A stretch of 13,994 nt of DNA from Deinococcales bacterium (GTDB lineage Bacteria > Deinococcota > Deinococci > Deinococcales > Deinococcaceae): NCBI GenBank assembly GCA_025359705.1, contig JANYFS010000569.1, forward strand, positions 1 through 13,994. Reading direction: 5' to 3'. The notes beneath the pieces were generated by a model. That model did not search any database, was not told where the DNA came from, and saw only the letters and a list, made by a program, of their open reading frames with translations. Below are positions 11,946 to 13,994 of the stretch, piece by piece (position 1 is the stretch's first letter; each line of letters begins with the position of its first letter). The position numbers and the translations under genes were made by a program.

Positions 11946-13334
11946 ATGAAGCATCTCAAGTATCTCCGTTTTACCGCATTCTCACTGAAGTTACGCTCGA
12001 GCGCCCTTGCTGCTGCCAGTTTGTGTGGAACTATCGCTTTTGGATCGGCTCAAGCCGCCACCGAATTGACGATTGCTACAGTAAACAATCCTGATATGGT
12101 GACGATGCAAAAACTCACCCCTGAATTTCAAAAAGCCTACCCAGATATTAGTCTTAAATGGGTTGTATTGCCCGAAAACGAATTGCGCCAGAAAGTAACA
12201 TTGGATATTGCCAGTAATGCTGGCGAGTTCGATGTAGCTACGGTAGGCACTTATGAAGTACCCATTTGGGCTAAAAATGGTTGGCTCGAGCCACTTGATC
12301 CATTGTTTGGCAAAAATGCAGGTATCGCTAAAAGCTATGATCTTAAGGATGTAGTTCTTCCTATTCGTAAGGGTTTGTCTTACAATGGTCAACTTTTTGC
12401 CTTACCTTTTTATGCTGAATCCAGCATGACCTACTACCGTAAAGATCTCTTTGCGGCAGCAGGTTTGAAAATGCCCATAAAACCAACTTGGGCGCAAGTT
12501 GAAAGTTTCGCAGCCAAATTGAATAAACCCGCCGACGGGGTTTATGGGGTTTGTTTGCGTGGTTTGCCTGGTTGGGGCGAAAACATGGCAGTATTTGGTA
12601 CCATCGTCAATACCTTTGGTGGACGCTGGTTTGATAATTCGTGGAAATCACAATTGAATAGCCCCGAATGGAAGAGTGCCATGACATTTTATGTCAATCT
12701 GGTTAAGAAGTATGGCCCTCCTGGTGTTACTAGCAACGGTTTCACCGAAAACTTAACCCTCTTTTCGCAAGGCCGATGTGCCATGTGGGTCGATGCTACT
12801 GTGGCAGCAGGGCTACTTAGTGATCCCAAATCCAGCACAGTAGTCAATACCGTGGGTTTTGTTAATGCGCCCACTGGCCCTGGTACACCACGCGGCAGCA
12901 ATTGGTTGTGGTCTTGGAGCTTAAGTATTCCTAAGAGCACCAAAAAAGAGGATGCCGCATTCAAATTCGTTACTTGGGCAACCAGCAAGGAATATATTGC
13001 ACTTGTGGCAAAAACCAAAGGTACGTGGGCCGCAGTTCCCCCTGGAACCCGCGAAAGTACGTACAAAAATGCTGAGTATAAGAAAGCCGCAGGAGCCTTT
13101 GCTTCTGTTGTATTGGATAGCATCAAGCGTGCTGATCCCACCAAGTCTACCCGCGACCCAGTTCCTTACGTTGGTGTTCAATTTGTAGGTATTCCTGAGT
13201 TTCAAGCTTTGGGAACCCAAGTCGGTCAATACCTTGCTGGAGCAGTGAGTGGACAAACCACCATTGACGAAGCACTCGCACAAGGTCAAGCTGCCGCAGA
13301 AAAAGTTGCTAAAGAAGGTGGCTACCAGAAGTAA
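11946..13334 (+). CDS. smoE: Polyol (sorbitol/mannitol-type) ABC transporter substrate-binding protein
   Basis: A 462-residue extracytoplasmic binding protein of the SmoE/MtlE group, which delivers sugar alcohols such as sorbitol or mannitol to an ABC permease. A signal peptide covers residues 1-37, with probable cleavage after AQA. The mature protein has the family signatures ELTIATVNNPDMVTMQKLTP, ENELRQKVTLDIA, VGTYEVPIWAKNGWLEPLD, YAESSMTYYRKDLF, GVCLRGLPGWGENM, and late in the chain WATSKEYIALVA, PPGTRESTYKN and PVPYVGVQFVGIPEF. These resemble the polyol group rather than general maltose-type proteins. AGGAGG lies four bases before ATG. The permease follows after a structured 151-bp gap, and the LacI-type regulator is divergent. 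Substrate range cannot be fixed from sequence. Only two CTCGAG sites occur in nearly 1.4 kb. Confidence 0.9.
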   Translation: MKHLKYLRFTAFSLKLRSSALAAASLCGTIAFGSAQAATELTIATVNNPDMVTMQKLTPEFQKAYPDISLKWVVLPENELRQKVTLDIASNAGEFDVATVGTYEVPIWAKNGWLEPLDPLFGKNAGIAKSYDLKDVVLPIRKGLSYNGQLFALPFYAESSMTYYRKDLFAAAGLKMPIKPTWAQVESFAAKLNKPADGVYGVCLRGLPGWGENMAVFGTIVNTFGGRWFDNSWKSQLNSPEWKSAMTFYVNLVKKYGPPGVTSNGFTENLTLFSQGRCAMWVDATVAAGLLSDPKSSTVVNTVGFVNAPTGPGTPRGSNWLWSWSLSIPKSTKKEDAAFKFVTWATSKEYIALVAKTKGTWAAVPPGTRESTYKNAEYKKAAGAFASVVLDSIKRADPTKSTRDPVPYVGVQFVGIPEFQALGTQVGQYLAGAVSGQTTIDEALAQGQAAAEKVAKEGGYQK

Positions 13335-13372
13335 CCTTCCGTCTAATCCATCTATATCTAATCCATAGCAAG

Positions 13373-13457
13373 TGATCAGTAGGGCAATTGCCGAACGCTA
13401 CGCTGCACGACTGATCATCCCAGTGCAGTACCAAGTGAATCCCATTTGGTACTGCAC
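13373..13457 (+). other. Two stem-loops between binding protein and permease genes
   Basis: The first pairs TGATCAGT (13373-13380) with ACTGATCA (13410-13417) and encloses the perfect palindrome GGCAATTGCC (13383-13392). The second is a perfect 12-bp stem, GTGCAGTACCAA (13423-13434) with TTGGTACTGCAC (13446-13457), with an 11-base loop. No T run follows. Such intergenic stems often protect the binding-protein mRNA or limit readthrough, so the binding protein is made in excess over the permease. Confidence 0.6.
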
Positions 13458-13473
13458 CAATTGCGTAGTACCT

Positions 13474-13479
13474 TGGAGG
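13474..13479 (+). promoter_or_regulatory. Ribosome binding site for the GTG start of the permease gene
   Basis: TGGAGG lies six bases before the GTG at 13486. This supports the GTG start over the ATG sixteen codons later, which has no ribosome site. Confidence 0.7.
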
Positions 13480-13485
13480 TTTAAC

Positions 13486-13994
13486 GTGTCCGCTCGAACA
13501 CTCGAGACACCCCCAACTAAGCGGGGATTTAAAATGACCCCCACTGTGTTGGTGTGGCCTGCTCTTCTTTATCTGATTCTCACCACCCAAGCTCCCTTTT
13601 TTATGACGGTGTACTACAGCTTTTTTCGCTGGAACTTGGTAGATCCTGTAAATCGGCCTTTTGTAGGACTTGGCAACTATATTGGTTTGCTGACCGATGT
13701 TCATAACCTAAACGTATTGGGGAATACTCTCGTATTAACTATTGGAACCCTATTGACCACCGTGATTTTAGGAGCTGCATTAGCCTTGTTGCTCAATCGC
13801 CCTTTTCCAGGGCGTGCCTTAGTAAGAACTTTGCTGATGAGTAGTTTCTTGATTATGCCCGTAGTTACGGCAGTAGTTTGGAAAAATATGTTGTTCAACC
13901 CCGTATTTGGATTCCTGAGTTGGATCAGCCGTTCTTTGGGGTTGGTTCCGGTAGACTGGTTGGCTCAGCACCCCATGGCGAGTGTGATTACGAT
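13486..13994 (+). CDS. smoF: Polyol ABC transporter permease, N-terminal part (runs off the window)
   Basis: An open frame with a GTG start, 169 codons to the window edge. It encodes an ABC permease of the MalF/UgpA type; next to a SmoE-like protein it is most likely SmoF/MtlF. A short polar N-terminus (SARTLETPPTKRGFK) precedes the first membrane helix (MTPTVLVWPALLYLILTTQAPFFMTVYYSFF), then FVGLGNYIGLLTD, a classic permease signature, and helices near TLVLTIGTLLTTVILGAALALLL and TLLMSSFLIMPVVTAVVWKNMLF. The EAA cytoplasmic loop that contacts the ATPase lies outside the window. The second permease and the ATPase are expected downstream. Confidence 0.88.
   Translation, partial: MSARTLETPPTKRGFKMTPTVLVWPALLYLILTTQAPFFMTVYYSFFRWNLVDPVNRPFVGLGNYIGLLTDVHNLNVLGNTLVLTIGTLLTTVILGAALALLLNRPFPGRALVRTLLMSSFLIMPVVTAVVWKNMLFNPVFGFLSWISRSLGLVPVDWLAQHPMASVIT

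Larger units (their letters stand above)
12..13506. repeat. Highly iterated palindrome CTCGAG across the window
   Basis: About 84 copies by hand count, from 12-17 to 13501-13506, against 3 to 4 expected. They occur in genes (reading as Leu-Glu, Ser-Ser or Ala-Arg/Arg-Ala depending on frame) and in spacers, promoters and leaders. About 25 continue as CTCGAGCG on the plus strand. About 80 lie before 10,331. Densities drop in yidC (4 copies in about 1.5 kb) and are zero in rpmH and in the 83-residue gene at 909-1160. Confidence 0.95.

Overview
The window looks like a chromosome segment from a bacterium of the Deinococcus-Thermus phylum (Deinococcota), probably near the Thermus/Meiothermus side. 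The evidence is indirect. PheS and PheT resemble the Thermus proteins as I remember them. RnpA has the long N-terminal extension seen in Thermus. Several genes start a few bases after a -10 box, which implies leaderless mRNA. A futalosine-type deaminase candidate is present. Base composition is near balanced, so I do not name a genus.

Layout. (1) 1-3412, minus strand: phenylalanyl-tRNA synthetase locus. A promoter and a structured 170-nt leader precede pheS, then an SMI1/KNR4-like gene that overlaps the pheS stop by ATGA, an unknown 83-residue gene, and the start of pheT (cut by the window edge). (2) 3452-5464, plus strand: an aminohydrolase (candidate aminodeoxyfutalosine deaminase of menaquinone synthesis), a DUF1844-like small protein, and dtd. 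(3) 5536-6534, minus strand: a TetR regulator with a possible autoregulatory operator and an unknown 94-residue gene. (4) 6561-10280, minus strand: the rpmH, rnpA, yidD, yidC, jag cluster for ribosome, RNase P and membrane-protein biogenesis. Intrinsic terminators follow rpmH, yidC and jag, dividing the cluster into separately punctuated units. (5) 10318-13994: a LacI regulator (minus) divergent from a polyol ABC transporter (plus), with a binding protein of the SmoE/MtlE type and the start of the SmoF/MtlF permease. The divergent 536-bp spacer is rich in repeats and palindromes.

The most striking property is not a gene. The palindrome CTCGAG occurs about 84 times by hand count, against 3 to 4 expected by chance, in coding and non-coding DNA and in all reading frames. 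About 80 copies lie before base 10,331 and only 4 after it, so the LacI/polyol-transport block looks compositionally younger than the rest. This resembles a highly iterated palindrome such as cyanobacterial HIP1, but with a different core.

Part 3 of the chromosome's logic visible here: housekeeping translation genes (pheST, dtd, rpmH, rnpA) sit next to accessory regulation and sugar-alcohol uptake. No tRNA, rRNA, CRISPR array or intact insertion sequence was seen.
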